Shown: positions 27,781 through 36,518, numbered from the stretch's first letter. The stretch is 64,000 nt of DNA from JBAXXL01 sp037127915 (GCA_037127915.1 JBAXXL010000008.1:44502-108501); one strand, 5' to 3'. Numbers and translations: made by a program. The notes: generated by a model not told the origin, from the sequence alone.

Positions 27781-27813
27781 GATGGGCTCTACTTTCCGAA
27801 GGTAGAGTCCATC
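27781..27813. terminator. convergent terminator hairpin with TTCCGAA core
   Basis: GATGGGCTCTAC (27781-27792) pairs with GTAGAGTCCATC (27802-27813) with one G-T pair; the loop region reads TTTCCGAAG. It lies between frr and the convergent lipoprotein gene, whose stop codon it abuts. A close sequence relative sits at 59571-59607, so this is also a dispersed repeat. Confidence 0.75.
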
Positions 27814-28545
27814 TTATTTAATATGCGATTTTAATGCTACAACAGAATCGGGATAGTAAGCATTCGTAAACCGGAGCTTAAGAGTAGGATTGAAATAATT
27901 ATGCTGTTTGGGTGAAAATAGAACATATTTTATAATTTGCGATTTTGGAGGTATATCTAAAGGCAAATCAAAATCTTCGGCAAAATCAAAATCGGGATTC
28001 GAAAATTGGAACGATTTTAATTTTATTAAATGTGTAGTATTATTGCATAAATAAAGCTTTCTGGTCGCAGTTTCCAAAATACTCAAATCGAGTGTGTCAA
28101 AATTAACATCGAATGCATAAGCATCATGTACAATAGCTTTAAGATATAAATATGGATAATCTTTTCCATTTACGAATAAAGTATCAAAAAACTCACCGCT
28201 TTCGCTGGAAAAAAATTTGACTTTAAACGGAATATTATCCCCATTCGTAAATATAGGTTTTAGTGTTCCGGGAATGAAATCTTGTACCGTAAATGCTGTT
28301 CCCCACTTAGGAACAATTGTATTGATAGCTAAATCGGTTTTTAACTTATTAAGTATTAGCAAATCTAATACTTTTGTGGAATCCGGATAAACCGATTCGT
28401 ACAAGACGCTATCTACCGAAAAGTAATAATCCATCGGTTTATTACCGATTTTTTCTTTATCTATATCGTCGGTCACATCCATAGGATTTTGACATCCTGC
28501 GATTACGATAGTCGCCAAAATTAATATTATTTTTATTGTCTTCAT
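27814..28545 (-). CDS. uncharacterised lipoprotein
   Basis: 243 aa from ATG 28545 (an in-frame GTG precedes it). The lipobox 'ATIVIAGC' near residue 18 marks a lipoprotein. The rest is beta-rich, with a 'LDLLILNKLKTDLAI' and 'LYLCNNTTHLIKLKSFQF' pattern reminiscent of ASH/choice-of-anchor-D strands, but no family can be named firmly. It is convergent with frr and divergent from surE (about 70 bases between starts). The role is not known. Confidence 0.65.
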   Translation of the reverse strand: MKTIKIILILATIVIAGCQNPMDVTDDIDKEKIGNKPMDYYFSVDSVLYESVYPDSTKVLDLLILNKLKTDLAINTIVPKWGTAFTVQDFIPGTLKPIFTNGDNIPFKVKFFSSESGEFFDTLFVNGKDYPYLYLKAIVHDAYAFDVNFDTLDLSILETATRKLYLCNNTTHLIKLKSFQFSNPDFDFAEDFDLPLDIPPKSQIIKYVLFSPKQHNYFNPTLKLRFTNAYYPDSVVALKSHIK

Positions 28546-28615
28546 CACTTCTTAACTTTTTTTGAATATTTTTGAATATTCTTTATTTCAACTTTTCAAA
28601 AATACAATTTTGTCT

Positions 28616-29386
28616 ATGAAAAAAAAATTAAATATCTTAATTAGTAATGATGACGGATACAATTCGTCAGGATTGTTAGAATTATCAACTGCTTTGCAGG
28701 CATTAGGCGATGTAACCATTGTTGCACCCAAGAACCAGCAAAGCGGTGTAAGCAGTAGTCTTACATTCATCAGTCCGCTAATGGCTTATGAAAAAATCTT
28801 GAGCAATAATGTTAAATGTATAATAATTGATGGAACACCGGCTGATTGTGTCAAATTAGCAATTTCCAAATTATTAGATACCAAACCGGATATAGTAGTT
28901 TCCGGAATAAATCACGGACGTAATACAGCAATTAACATACTTTATTCCGGCACAGTCGGCGCCGCAATTGAGGGCTATTTATTAGGAATCCCATCAATTG
29001 CCGTTTCTATAAATAATCACTTCCACTCTGAGTATTTAAAAGATGCCGCAGAATTAACAAGAGATATCGTTGTAGATTATCTTTTAAAAGATGGCTTAAA
29101 GACAACTCCTTTTTTAAATATAAATATTCCTGATTTACCTAGAGACCAAATAAAAGGAATTAAATTTACCAAAATAGCCAATACCCGATGGGATGAACTT
29201 TACGAAAAACGAACCGCTCCTTATGGTTGGGATTATTATTGGTTTGCCGGTAAATTTGAATATAAAGAAAATGATATGAATACAGATGATGGTGCTTTGA
29301 GTAATGATTACATTTCAATAACACCTTTAAAAATTGATTTTTTTGATGAATATACGTATAATTTTTATAATTCAGAAACAAAGTAA
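28616..29386 (+). CDS. surE: 5'/3'-nucleotidase SurE
   Basis: Metal-dependent survival phosphatase acting on nucleoside monophosphates. 256 aa. 'ILISNDDGYNSSG' holds the catalytic/metal Asp pair; 'QQSGVSSSLT' and 'VSGINHGRN' give the remaining ligands (Ser, Asn). The ATG at 28616 sits right before the family's conserved start; an in-frame TTG 54 bases earlier has no support. The MFS gene begins three bases after its stop. Confidence 0.94.
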   Translation: MKKKLNILISNDDGYNSSGLLELSTALQALGDVTIVAPKNQQSGVSSSLTFISPLMAYEKILSNNVKCIIIDGTPADCVKLAISKLLDTKPDIVVSGINHGRNTAINILYSGTVGAAIEGYLLGIPSIAVSINNHFHSEYLKDAAELTRDIVVDYLLKDGLKTTPFLNINIPDLPRDQIKGIKFTKIANTRWDELYEKRTAPYGWDYYWFAGKFEYKENDMNTDDGALSNDYISITPLKIDFFDEYTYNFYNSETK

Positions 29387-29389
29387 AAT

Positions 29390-30706
29390 TTGAAAACTAT
29401 TTCAAAACGGCTAAATTTTAAATCAGCCTGGTATATGTATGACTGGGCTATATCGGCTTTCTCTACGTCAGTCTTAGTCGTTTTTTTAAATCCATATTTA
29501 ACCGCAATAGCCAAATCTTGCGCAGATGCCAAGGGATTATTATACATTTTTGGATTGCCCATTTATGCCGAGTCATTTTTTGAATATGTTATATCTGCCT
29601 CTGTCCTTTTACAAATTATCATACTACCATTAGTCGGAGCAATTACAGATTCCTCGCCATCGAAAAAGAAAATTCTATTATTTTTTTCCAGCTTTGGTTC
29701 GTTCGCCGCTACAATGATGTTCTTTATTGGGGATAAAGGTTATTTAGCGGGTGCTATACTTCTTTTGATATCCAATATCTGCTTTGGTTGTTCTATGGTG
29801 ATATATAACTCATTTTTGAATGACATATCAACCGAAAAAGATAGAGATGAAATGTCGGCAAAAGGGTTCGCGTGGGGTTATATTGGCGGCGGAATCTTGC
29901 TGGCAATTCATTTACTATTGGTTTTCTTCCATAAAGAAGTTGGTATTCCAAATGTAAACTTTGCTATTAGAATTGCTCTTTCTACCAGCGGCTTATGGTG
30001 GCTGGGATTTGGTACCATAGCTATTCTTCATTTTCTTGACAAATCAAGTAAAATCAATCTTAAAATATCCAAAACAAATTACTCAAGTGTCTTAAAAAAT
30101 CTTCGCGGTACTCTAAAAAGCATTAAGTCTTATCCAAATGCTTTATTATTTTTAATTGCTTATCTCTTTTATAATGATGGTATTCAAACAGTTATTATAG
30201 TTGCCGGAAAATTTGGCAGTCAAAAAATTGGCATATCGATTCAAAATTTGGCTCTAATAATATTAATGATACAGTTTATCGCTTATTTTGGGTCTATTTT
30301 AGTTTATAAAATATCCGATAAAATAGGTTCAAAGCTAACTTTAATTTTGTGTCTTTTGGTTTGGATTATAACAATAATTTTTTCGTACTTCTTCCTTAAT
30401 GATATTTATAGTTTCATCGCAATGAGTATCATTGTAGCTCTTGTTTTAGGTGGTTCACAAGCTTTGAGCCGCAGTATATTTTCTAAATTAATTCCCTCGG
30501 ATAAATCGGCTGAATACTTTAGTTTTTATGAGCTTAGTGAGCGTGGTACAAGTTGGATGGGACCGTTGGCTTTTGGTTTAGCACTTCAATTAACGCATTC
30601 CTATAATTTTGCATTATTGAGCTTGGTATTCTTTTTTGTTATTGGAACAGTTATGTTGTTGGCAGTTAAAGCTCCTAACAACAAGGATAAAATAATCATT
30701 GATTAA
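29390..30706 (+). CDS. UMF1 / Atg22-like MFS transporter
   Basis: 438 aa with about 12 helices. The N-terminal 'SAWYMYDWAISAFSTSVLV' and 'GFAWGYIGGGILL' are signatures of the UMF1 group related to Atg22 vacuolar effluxers; 'GGSQALSRSIFSKLIP' is also typical. The start is TTG (29390), three bases after surE; no suitable ATG precedes the first conserved motif. The substrate is unknown; amino acids or nucleoside-like metabolites would be a family-level guess. Confidence 0.82.
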   Translation: MKTISKRLNFKSAWYMYDWAISAFSTSVLVVFLNPYLTAIAKSCADAKGLLYIFGLPIYAESFFEYVISASVLLQIIILPLVGAITDSSPSKKKILLFFSSFGSFAATMMFFIGDKGYLAGAILLLISNICFGCSMVIYNSFLNDISTEKDRDEMSAKGFAWGYIGGGILLAIHLLLVFFHKEVGIPNVNFAIRIALSTSGLWWLGFGTIAILHFLDKSSKINLKISKTNYSSVLKNLRGTLKSIKSYPNALLFLIAYLFYNDGIQTVIIVAGKFGSQKIGISIQNLALIILMIQFIAYFGSILVYKISDKIGSKLTLILCLLVWIITIIFSYFFLNDIYSFIAMSIIVALVLGGSQALSRSIFSKLIPSDKSAEYFSFYELSERGTSWMGPLAFGLALQLTHSYNFALLSLVFFFVIGTVMLLAVKAPNNKDKIIID

Positions 30707-30745
30707 ACACGTTAAAAAAGTATTAATAAATAAAAAAGAAGTATT

Positions 30746-31246
30746 ATGAAAAGTTTAATTATATACTTTTCGAATAATGGATGTACAATGGATTATGCTG
30801 AGTATCTTGCTCAGAAAACTTATTCTAAGTTATCCTCGACGAAAGATATAGACGTTAATGAATTGTCATCATACGATCATATCATACTCGGCACGAATGT
30901 TCGATTTGGAAAGTTAGGCATTAGCCCTTGGATCCTAAAAAACAAATCTAAGCTCAAAGGTTTGAATCTTTATCTTTATATCGTGCACGGTATCCCTGAT
31001 GAAAAACAAAGTAAATCAGAAATATTTCTTAGAGATATACCCAAGGGTTTGATACCAATAGAAAACGTTTTTGCTTTTAAAGGAAGGTTAATTTACAAGC
31101 AAATGCATTTCGGGGACAAAATACCGGTTTTATTTTCCAGACTTTTATTGAAAAAATTTGGTGATACAAATATGATAGCCGAAGATTTTGATGATTTTGA
31201 TACGAATAAAACTAGTGAATTAATAAGAAAAATCTATAATTCATAA
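30746..31246 (+). CDS. flavodoxin-domain protein (HemG-like)
   Basis: 166 aa. 'LIIYFSNNGCTMDYAEYLA' is an FMN-phosphate loop of the flavodoxin_5 type; 'YDHIILGTNVRFGKLG' resembles the HemG-type protoporphyrinogen oxidase / menaquinone-dependent family. The phosphate loop reads SNNGCT, the flavodoxin S/TxxGxT pattern. The electron partner is not evident. It could be a HemG-like oxidase or a general flavodoxin; no haem genes are near. Confidence 0.72.
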   Translation: MKSLIIYFSNNGCTMDYAEYLAQKTYSKLSSTKDIDVNELSSYDHIILGTNVRFGKLGISPWILKNKSKLKGLNLYLYIVHGIPDEKQSKSEIFLRDIPKGLIPIENVFAFKGRLIYKQMHFGDKIPVLFSRLLLKKFGDTNMIAEDFDDFDTNKTSELIRKIYNS

Positions 31247-31295
31247 CCTTTTTTAACATATTTTCTTCAAATATTAAACCATTTAGAAAAAAGAC

Positions 31296-31326
31296 TTGTA
31301 TATTTGGGAAAAAAATATTAATTTTG
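31296..31326 (+). promoter_or_regulatory. Bacteroidetes-type promoter for the small ribosomal cluster
   Basis: TTG at 31296-31298, exactly 20 bases, then TAATTTTG at 31319-31326. It lies 37 bases before the first start codon. Confidence 0.75.
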
Positions 31327-31363
31327 AAGTTCGAAAAGTTTGTAAAATAATATAAGTATTATC

Positions 31364-31534
31364 ATGGCAAAGACACAAACCTTTGGCGATAAGGTCAAAA
31401 AAAGCAAAGAATTGCAAAAGCCTGTAGTAAAAGTTATTAAAGGCATGAAAAATGAAGATGGTTCAACCCGTTTTATCGAAAAATTCGTTAAAATTGATGA
31501 TTTGAATAATGTTACACAATTAGATATAAATTAA
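31364..31534 (+). CDS. 56-aa DUF4295-like basic protein, probable ribosome component
   Basis: A short gene (MAKTQTFGDKVKKSKELQKP...). It is Lys-rich, starts 'MAK', and its 'VVKVIKGMKNEDGSTRFIEK' segment resembles the Bacteroidetes DUF4295 family, usually found beside rpmG/rpmB and thought to be a Bacteroidetes-specific ribosomal protein. Here it sits 9 bases before rpmE and behind a good promoter, which supports a ribosomal role. The assignment rests on this resemblance and the location. Confidence 0.65.
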   Translation: MAKTQTFGDKVKKSKELQKPVVKVIKGMKNEDGSTRFIEKFVKIDDLNNVTQLDIN

Positions 31535-31543
31535 GGGACGCAA

Positions 31544-31777
31544 ATGAAAAAAGGAATTCATCCAGCATACCATACCGTAGATGTCGTAATGACAGACGGT
31601 TCTACATTCCAAACCCGCTCTTGCTATAAAAAAGAGAAAATGGTTTTGGAAATTGATTCTAAATCACATCCTTTCTTTACAGGGAAACAAGTATTTGTAG
31701 ATACAGCTGGTCGTGTTGATAGATTTAACCGCAGAAATGAAAAAGCTAAACAAATCAGAGGGAAAAATGATGAATAA
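31544..31777 (+). CDS. rpmE: 50S ribosomal protein bL31, zinc-free form
   Basis: 77 aa. 'MKKGIHPAYHTV' and 'HPFFTGKQVFVDTAGRVDRFNRR' are the bL31 signatures. The CxxC zinc motif of the C+ form is missing; only one Cys (in 'TRSCYKK') is present. The 3' end overlaps the bS18 start by 8 bases, so translation of the two is probably coupled. Confidence 0.93.
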   Translation: MKKGIHPAYHTVDVVMTDGSTFQTRSCYKKEKMVLEIDSKSHPFFTGKQVFVDTAGRVDRFNRRNEKAKQIRGKNDE

Positions 31778-32039
31778 TCAGATTTATACGATGCAAACCG
31801 GTAATACTTTTAAAACAAATAAACGTACCGGCAAAAAAAGACCTAATCAATTAGGTAAAGAAAAAGTAGTTGATTATCTTGACCCTAAATATTTGACTAG
31901 ATTTACTAATGACCAAGGTAAAATCTTACCACGCCGTATTACCGGTTTGACAGCATATCAACAACGCAGAGTTGCCAAAGCCGTAAAATACGCACGTCAT
32001 TTAGCATTAATACCATTTGTTGCTCAAGATATAGCATAA
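31770..32039 (+). CDS. rpsR: 30S ribosomal protein bS18, cysteine-free
   Basis: 89 aa from ATG 31770 (an ATG directly before it is also possible). AGAGGG at 31757-31762 is the ribosome binding site. 'VVDYLDPKYLTRFTNDQGK' and 'ILPRRITGLTAYQQRRVAKA' are bS18 motifs. There is no Cys at all, unlike many Bacteroidota bS18 proteins. It lies after bL31 rather than in the usual rpsF-rpsR-rplI order. Confidence 0.92.
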   Translation: MNNQIYTMQTGNTFKTNKRTGKKRPNQLGKEKVVDYLDPKYLTRFTNDQGKILPRRITGLTAYQQRRVAKAVKYARHLALIPFVAQDIA

Positions 32040-32123
32040 GAATAAATAATTAAATTTGGGGAGTTGTATTAAATCGGCTCTCCATTTCTATATTCAAAAT
32101 TTTTTAATTTTTGGAAATAATTT

Positions 32124-32870
32124 ATGAACATATTAGTATGTCTTTCTCGCGTACCCGATACTGCTACAAAAATCATTATCGGCACCGATAGAAAATCAAT
32201 AGACGAAACAGGCGTAAAATATATAATAAATCCTTATGATGAATTTGCAATTGAATCTGCTCTACAATTAGTCGAAATAAATGGCGGTTCGGTTACAGCT
32301 GTTACTGTAGGTGGCGAAAATGCACAAGATGTATTACGTACTGCTTTGGCTATGGGAGTTGAAAACGCCGTGATAATTAAAGCCGATAAATATGTAGATT
32401 CATTTTTTGTAGCTGAAAATTTAGCGAAATATGCCAAAACAATGAATCCTGATTTAATATTTTTGGGAAGACAAAGCGTTGATTTTGATTCATTCCAAAT
32501 GGCCTCTACCCTATCAGAATTGTTAGGAATTCCATCGGTTTCCGTTGTTTCTAAATTTGAAATTAACGGGAATACGGTTACTTGTTCTCGCGATATAGAG
32601 GGCGGTAAAGAAATTTTGGAAGCATCAATGCCTTGCATTATTTCAGCACAAAAGGGTTTAAATAGCCCTAGATATCCTAAATTGCCTGATATTATGAAAG
32701 CTAAGAAAAAACCTATAGATATAATAGAAAACTTTGGTGGAAGTAATAGAGTTGATTTAGTAGATATGCAGTTACCACAAAAAGAAAGACAAGGGATTAT
32801 ACTCAGTGATTCTGACGCAGATATTGACGAATTTATTCGTTTGTTAAGAGAACAAGCTAAAGTAATATAA
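32124..32870 (+). CDS. etfB: electron transfer flavoprotein, beta subunit
   Basis: 248 aa. ETF carries electrons from acyl-CoA dehydrogenases and similar flavoenzymes. 'ILVCLSRVPDTATKI', 'VKYIINPYDEFAIESALQL', 'GGSVTAVTVGGENAQDVLRTALAMG' and 'FLGRQSVDFDSFQM' are EtfB patterns (AMP-binding region). etfA follows 22 bases downstream. Confidence 0.95.
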   Translation: MNILVCLSRVPDTATKIIIGTDRKSIDETGVKYIINPYDEFAIESALQLVEINGGSVTAVTVGGENAQDVLRTALAMGVENAVIIKADKYVDSFFVAENLAKYAKTMNPDLIFLGRQSVDFDSFQMASTLSELLGIPSVSVVSKFEINGNTVTCSRDIEGGKEILEASMPCIISAQKGLNSPRYPKLPDIMKAKKKPIDIIENFGGSNRVDLVDMQLPQKERQGIILSDSDADIDEFIRLLREQAKVI

Positions 32871-32892
32871 TTGCAATTAATATGAGATTGAT

Positions 32893-33846
32893 ATGAATAA
32901 GATATTAGTATTTTTAGAAACAGAAAATTCAGAAATAAAGCGTACTTCAAAAGAAGTCGCAACATTTGCAGTTAATACAGCAGGAAAATTCAATGCAGTC
33001 GCAATTGGATGTATGTTAAATGCAAGCGCAGATGATTTAAAATCCGCAAGTAAATTTGGGCTATCAGAAATTTATAATATAAAACACAGTTTATTGGAAA
33101 AATATTCTTCCCCGGCTGTGGCAAAATCCATTTCCCAATTATCAGAAAAAACCGGCGTTGATTGCGTAGTCTTTTCTGCTAATTCAAAAGGTTTAGAATT
33201 GGCTCCTCGTGTTGCCGTTCGCCTAAGTGCCGCTTATGTACCGGATTGTATTGATTTTGTTATTGATGGCAATGATATGAAGGTAAAAAGACCTATTTTT
33301 GCCGGTAAATCAATAGCTACTATAAAAACCAATACAGATAAAAATGTATATTCGTTGAGACCAAATGTGTTTTTGTCCGCTGAAGCAACACAAACAAATA
33401 ATTTTCCTGAATTCGCTCCTGAATTAAATTCAGATGATATCAAGGTTGTTGTAAAAACAATTGAAAAACAAGCCGGAAAATTGGATGTTGCTGAAGCTGA
33501 TATTATTGTTTCAGGAGGTCGTGGTATGAAAGAAGCTGAAAACTTCAAACTGTTAGAACAATTAGCGGCTAAGCTTCATGCTGCAGTTGGTGCTTCACGC
33601 GCCGTTGTGGATGCTGGTTGGCGTGAACAATGCGACCAAGTTGGTCAAACAGGTAAAACTGTTTCGCCTACTTTATATATTGCTTGTGGTATTTCTGGTG
33701 CTATACAACATTTAGCCGGAATGTCCACTTCCAAGATAATAACAGCAATTAATAAAGATAAAGACGCACCTATTTTCAACGTTGTTGATTATGGCATCGT
33801 GGGAGACGTATTTACAGTTCTTCCTAAACTGATTGCAAAAATATAA
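32893..33846 (+). CDS. etfA: electron transfer flavoprotein, alpha subunit
   Basis: 317 aa. The C-terminal FAD domain has 'IVSGGRGMKEAENFKLLEQL', 'GASRAVVDAGW', 'QVGQTGKTVSPTLYIACG' and 'SGAIQHLAGM', all typical EtfA FAD-binding segments. It forms the heterodimer with EtfB. No ETF:quinone oxidoreductase or dehydrogenase is adjacent, so the electron donor is not shown; the acyl-CoA ligase in this window suggests fatty-acid oxidation. Confidence 0.95.
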   Translation: MNKILVFLETENSEIKRTSKEVATFAVNTAGKFNAVAIGCMLNASADDLKSASKFGLSEIYNIKHSLLEKYSSPAVAKSISQLSEKTGVDCVVFSANSKGLELAPRVAVRLSAAYVPDCIDFVIDGNDMKVKRPIFAGKSIATIKTNTDKNVYSLRPNVFLSAEATQTNNFPEFAPELNSDDIKVVVKTIEKQAGKLDVAEADIIVSGGRGMKEAENFKLLEQLAAKLHAAVGASRAVVDAGWREQCDQVGQTGKTVSPTLYIACGISGAIQHLAGMSTSKIITAINKDKDAPIFNVVDYGIVGDVFTVLPKLIAKI

Positions 33847-33876
33847 TTTACTATTAATAAGAAGAATTCTGTTAAA

Positions 33877-34464
33877 ATGGATAAGATCGAATTAAGTATA
33901 ATAAAAATCGCTACAACCCCGTCGGGTAACAATGCTATTGCTCTTACTTTGAAGGAAGTTGATGGAGATAGACGAATTGAAATCGTCATCGGTGCGTATG
34001 AAGCTCAAGCTATAGCACTCGAGTTGGAAGGTATTACACCTCCCCGTCCAATGCCGCACGATTTATTGAAAAATGTTATTGATAAATTTGGTGCGACTGT
34101 CAGCGAAATTTTTATTAATGATCTGAACGATGGAATTTATTATTCGTTAATCATAATCGATGCTATGGGTATTGAAATTGACTCTAGACCGAGTGATGCT
34201 ATCGCATTAGCCGTTCGTTTTGGATGTCCGATTTACATCCGCGAAGATATTTTGGAAGAAGCGATGTCACAATTCGGTTCTAATGATGAATTTGACAATA
34301 TTGAATCACATTCTAAAGTTCCAAAAACGAATCCTTCAAGTTCCAATCCAATATCACAAGTGGATAAATTGAATAAGCAATTAGACAAAGCATTAGAAGA
34401 TGAAGATTACGAAAAAGCCGCTTTAATACGCGACCAAATAAAAAAGATTTTGGATATTTCATAA
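33877..34464 (+). CDS. bifunctional nuclease (BFN) domain protein with C-terminal UVR motif
   Basis: 195 aa. The BFN/DUF151 domain (~1-130) shows 'IVIGAYEAQAIALELEG', 'PRPMPHDL' and 'IDSRPSDAIALAVRFG'. A UvrB/UvrC (UVR) motif follows at ~160-195 ('LNKQLDKALEDEDYEKAALI'). BFN proteins have reported nuclease activity; the UVR motif mediates protein contacts. It starts 30 bases after etfA. The promoter of the downstream tRNA overlaps its 3' end. Confidence 0.88.
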   Translation: MDKIELSIIKIATTPSGNNAIALTLKEVDGDRRIEIVIGAYEAQAIALELEGITPPRPMPHDLLKNVIDKFGATVSEIFINDLNDGIYYSLIIIDAMGIEIDSRPSDAIALAVRFGCPIYIREDILEEAMSQFGSNDEFDNIESHSKVPKTNPSSSNPISQVDKLNKQLDKALEDEDYEKAALIRDQIKKILDIS

Positions 34465-34480
34465 AAAAGTCGTAATTTTG
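34449..34480 (+). promoter_or_regulatory. Bacteroidetes-type promoter for the tRNA
   Basis: TTTG at 34449-34452, exactly 20 bases, then TAATTTTG at 34473-34480; the tRNA begins 14 bases later. Both boxes match the full consensus. The -33 box lies inside the end of the bifunctional-nuclease gene. Confidence 0.8.
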
Positions 34481-34494
34481 AATTCTTGTTTTTC

Positions 34495-34568
34495 GCCGGA
34501 GTAGCTCAGTTGGTTAGAGCACTGGAATCATAATCCAGGTGTCGGGGGTTCAAATCCCTCCTCCGGTA
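34495..34568 (+). tRNA. tRNA with CAU anticodon (probably elongator Met)
   Basis: A full cloverleaf folds: acceptor GCCGGAG / CTCCGGT (G-U at 1-72), D arm GCTC/GAGC, anticodon stem CTGGA/TCCAG with loop ATCATAA (anticodon CAT), T loop TTCAAAT on a 5-bp stem, discriminator A. The paired 1-72 position excludes initiator tRNA. The overall sequence resembles elongator Met; tRNA-Ile with a lysidine-modified CAU anticodon cannot be excluded. CCA is not encoded. Confidence 0.95.
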
Positions 34569-34583
34569 CAAAAAATTTACCTC

Positions 34584-34613
34584 AAGGTATGATTAAAAAT
34601 CATACCTTTTTTT
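34584..34613 (+). terminator. terminator after the tRNA
   Basis: An 11-bp perfect stem (AAGGTATGATT / AATCATACCTT) with an AAA loop, then T-run. Confidence 0.93.
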
Positions 34614-34699
34614 ATTATAATGATTGTTAGTTTATCAAGTTTTGCTATTTTGCAATCCATATTGATTAAATTTTCATAATAAAGCAAAGTAAAAAACTA

Positions 34700-35959
34700 A
34701 TGTTCAAATTATTCAAAAATATTGATCGAAAAAATTACAGACCAAAATTCGGTGGTTTGGATATATTAAAATATATAGGTCCGGGTTTATTGGTTACAGT
34801 CGGTTTTATTGATCCCGGTAATTGGGCATCAAATTTAGCGGCTGGAGCAAATTACGGCTATGCACTATTATGGATGGTAACCCTGTCAACAGTGATGCTA
34901 ATATTATTACAGCATAATGTTGCCCATTTAGGTATTGCAACCGGCTTGTGCTTATCTGAAGCTACAACAATATATGTAAAACCTCGCTATTCAAAATTCC
35001 TCCTTTCTTCCGCAATGTTTGCTTCTATCTCAACATCTTTAGCTGAAATCTTGGGTGGCGCTATTGCTCTTAATATAATTTTTGGGATTCATATTCGTGC
35101 AGGGGCGGTATTGGTTACATTTTTTGTTATGATAATGCTTTATACTAATTCATATAAATTAATCGAAAAATGGATAATTGCTTTTGTTTCGGTTATTGGT
35201 TTATCATTTTTATATGAGCTTTCGTTGGTTGATATTAATTGGAATAGCGCAATCACAGCTTGGGTTACACCATCTTTCCCGAAAGGTTCAATGATTATTA
35301 TGATGAGTGTTTTAGGTGCGGTAGTGATGCCCCATAATTTGTTTTTACATTCTGAGATTATCCAAAGCCGCCAATGGAATTTAAAAGATGAAACTGTTAT
35401 CAAAAAGCAATTGAAGTACGAGTTTCTAGATACACTTTTTTCAATGATGGTTGGTTGGGCAATTAATAGCGCAATGATTCTTTTAGCGGCGGCAACTTTT
35501 TTTAAAGCAAAAATCCCCGTTTCAGAACTAGGTCAAGCCCAAAGTTTATTAGCTCCATTATTAGGTAGCCACTCTGCTTTGATTTTTGCTGTAGCTCTTC
35601 TATTTGCCGGTTTGGCATCCACAATAACATCAGGTATGGCCGCAGGTAGTATCTTTGCAGGAATGTACAAAGAACCTTATGATATTAAAGACAATCATTC
35701 AAGAATTGGTGTTGGTATATCACTTATTATTGCGCTGTGTTTAATATTTTTAATCTCAAATCCTTTTCAAGGATTGATTTTATCACAGATGTTTTTAAGC
35801 ATTCAATTACCATTCACAATTTTCCTGCAAGTGTATTTAACATCTTCAGCTAAAGTAATGGGCAAGTATAAAAACGCATCTTTCACTAAATATACACTTA
35901 TAGCTCTTGGTGCTTTGGTTACAATTTTAAATATTGCATTATTTATTAGTTTCTTTTAA
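34700..35959 (+). CDS. mntH: Nramp-family Mn2+/Fe2+ transporter
   Basis: 419 aa, ~11 helices. Metal-binding residues are present: helix 1 'GFIDPGNWASN' (DPGN) and helix 6 'GAVVMPHNLFLHSEIIQSR' (Met of the AxxM motif, then PHN). This fits proton-coupled Mn2+ or Fe2+ uptake at the inner membrane. It follows the tRNA terminator and has no adjacent regulator; no Fur/MntR site was recognised. Confidence 0.9.
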   Translation: MFKLFKNIDRKNYRPKFGGLDILKYIGPGLLVTVGFIDPGNWASNLAAGANYGYALLWMVTLSTVMLILLQHNVAHLGIATGLCLSEATTIYVKPRYSKFLLSSAMFASISTSLAEILGGAIALNIIFGIHIRAGAVLVTFFVMIMLYTNSYKLIEKWIIAFVSVIGLSFLYELSLVDINWNSAITAWVTPSFPKGSMIIMMSVLGAVVMPHNLFLHSEIIQSRQWNLKDETVIKKQLKYEFLDTLFSMMVGWAINSAMILLAAATFFKAKIPVSELGQAQSLLAPLLGSHSALIFAVALLFAGLASTITSGMAAGSIFAGMYKEPYDIKDNHSRIGVGISLIIALCLIFLISNPFQGLILSQMFLSIQLPFTIFLQVYLTSSAKVMGKYKNASFTKYTLIALGALVTILNIALFISFF

Positions 35960-35966
35960 AGACATA

Positions 35967-35996
35967 TTGGATTTTAAAATATTTTTATTAATTTCG
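35967..35996 (+). promoter_or_regulatory. likely promoter for the 36.0-kb lipoprotein gene
   Basis: TTG at 35967-35969, 19 bases, then TAATTTCG at 35989-35996 (seven of eight consensus positions). It lies 43 bases before the ATG. Confidence 0.5.
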
Positions 35997-36039
35997 AGTA
36001 AAATTGTATTTGCTTTTTTATTTTAAATAAAGGTGTTTT

Positions 36040-36492
36040 ATGAAAAAGTTTTACTTCTTCTTACTTATAATTGGATTGATTATCGTATTAGCATCATGCA
36101 AAGATAATGGTACAAATCCTCCGGCAGATCATTTTGACCTAACAGGTTCGTGGCTCGTTACACGAACAATGGTTACGGCAAATCCTGACTTCCCTAATGG
36201 TTATCAAGACCAACAAAACTGGACTTTTACAAAAAATGGTGATGTATGCACATTGACTACATCTGCAGGTTCTGTAGCCGGTGAATGGAAAAGTTCAAGT
36301 GTTTACTCTCAGGCGCATTGGGTTTTTGATATTTCATGGTATGACCAAACCTATGGAATATACTCGAGAGTTGTTGTTGAGATAATCAATAATAGCCCTT
36401 TCAAAGGAACAAATGACACTTATTACAAGGATCCGAACACAGGATTATGGCTTTTGCTAGACTCTTTTAGTCTTACCGGAGTAAAACAATAG
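36040..36492 (+). CDS. small lipocalin-like lipoprotein, function unknown
   Basis: 150 aa. The lipobox 'IIVLASCKD' near residue 20 indicates a lipoprotein. The body opens with 'LTGSWLVTRTMV' and continues 'NWTFTKNGDVCTLTT', 'GEWKSS', a pattern seen in lipocalin-like and META-like small beta-barrels. No specific family is recognised. AGGTG just upstream serves as the ribosome binding site. Confidence 0.6.
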   Translation: MKKFYFFLLIIGLIIVLASCKDNGTNPPADHFDLTGSWLVTRTMVTANPDFPNGYQDQQNWTFTKNGDVCTLTTSAGSVAGEWKSSSVYSQAHWVFDISWYDQTYGIYSRVVVEIINNSPFKGTNDTYYKDPNTGLWLLLDSFSLTGVKQ

Positions 36493-36518
36493 TTAAATAA
36501 AAAATAATAAACAATAAA

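Noticed and set aside
31713..31769. longer N-terminus for bS18
   Set aside because: It would overlap bL31 by more than 60 bases and add residues foreign to bS18; AGAGGG precedes the ATG pair at 31767/31770.
32234..32965. 243-codon antisense frame across etfB
   Set aside because: It mirrors the codon pattern of etfB, has no ribosome binding site and gives a low-complexity Ser/Ile-rich product.
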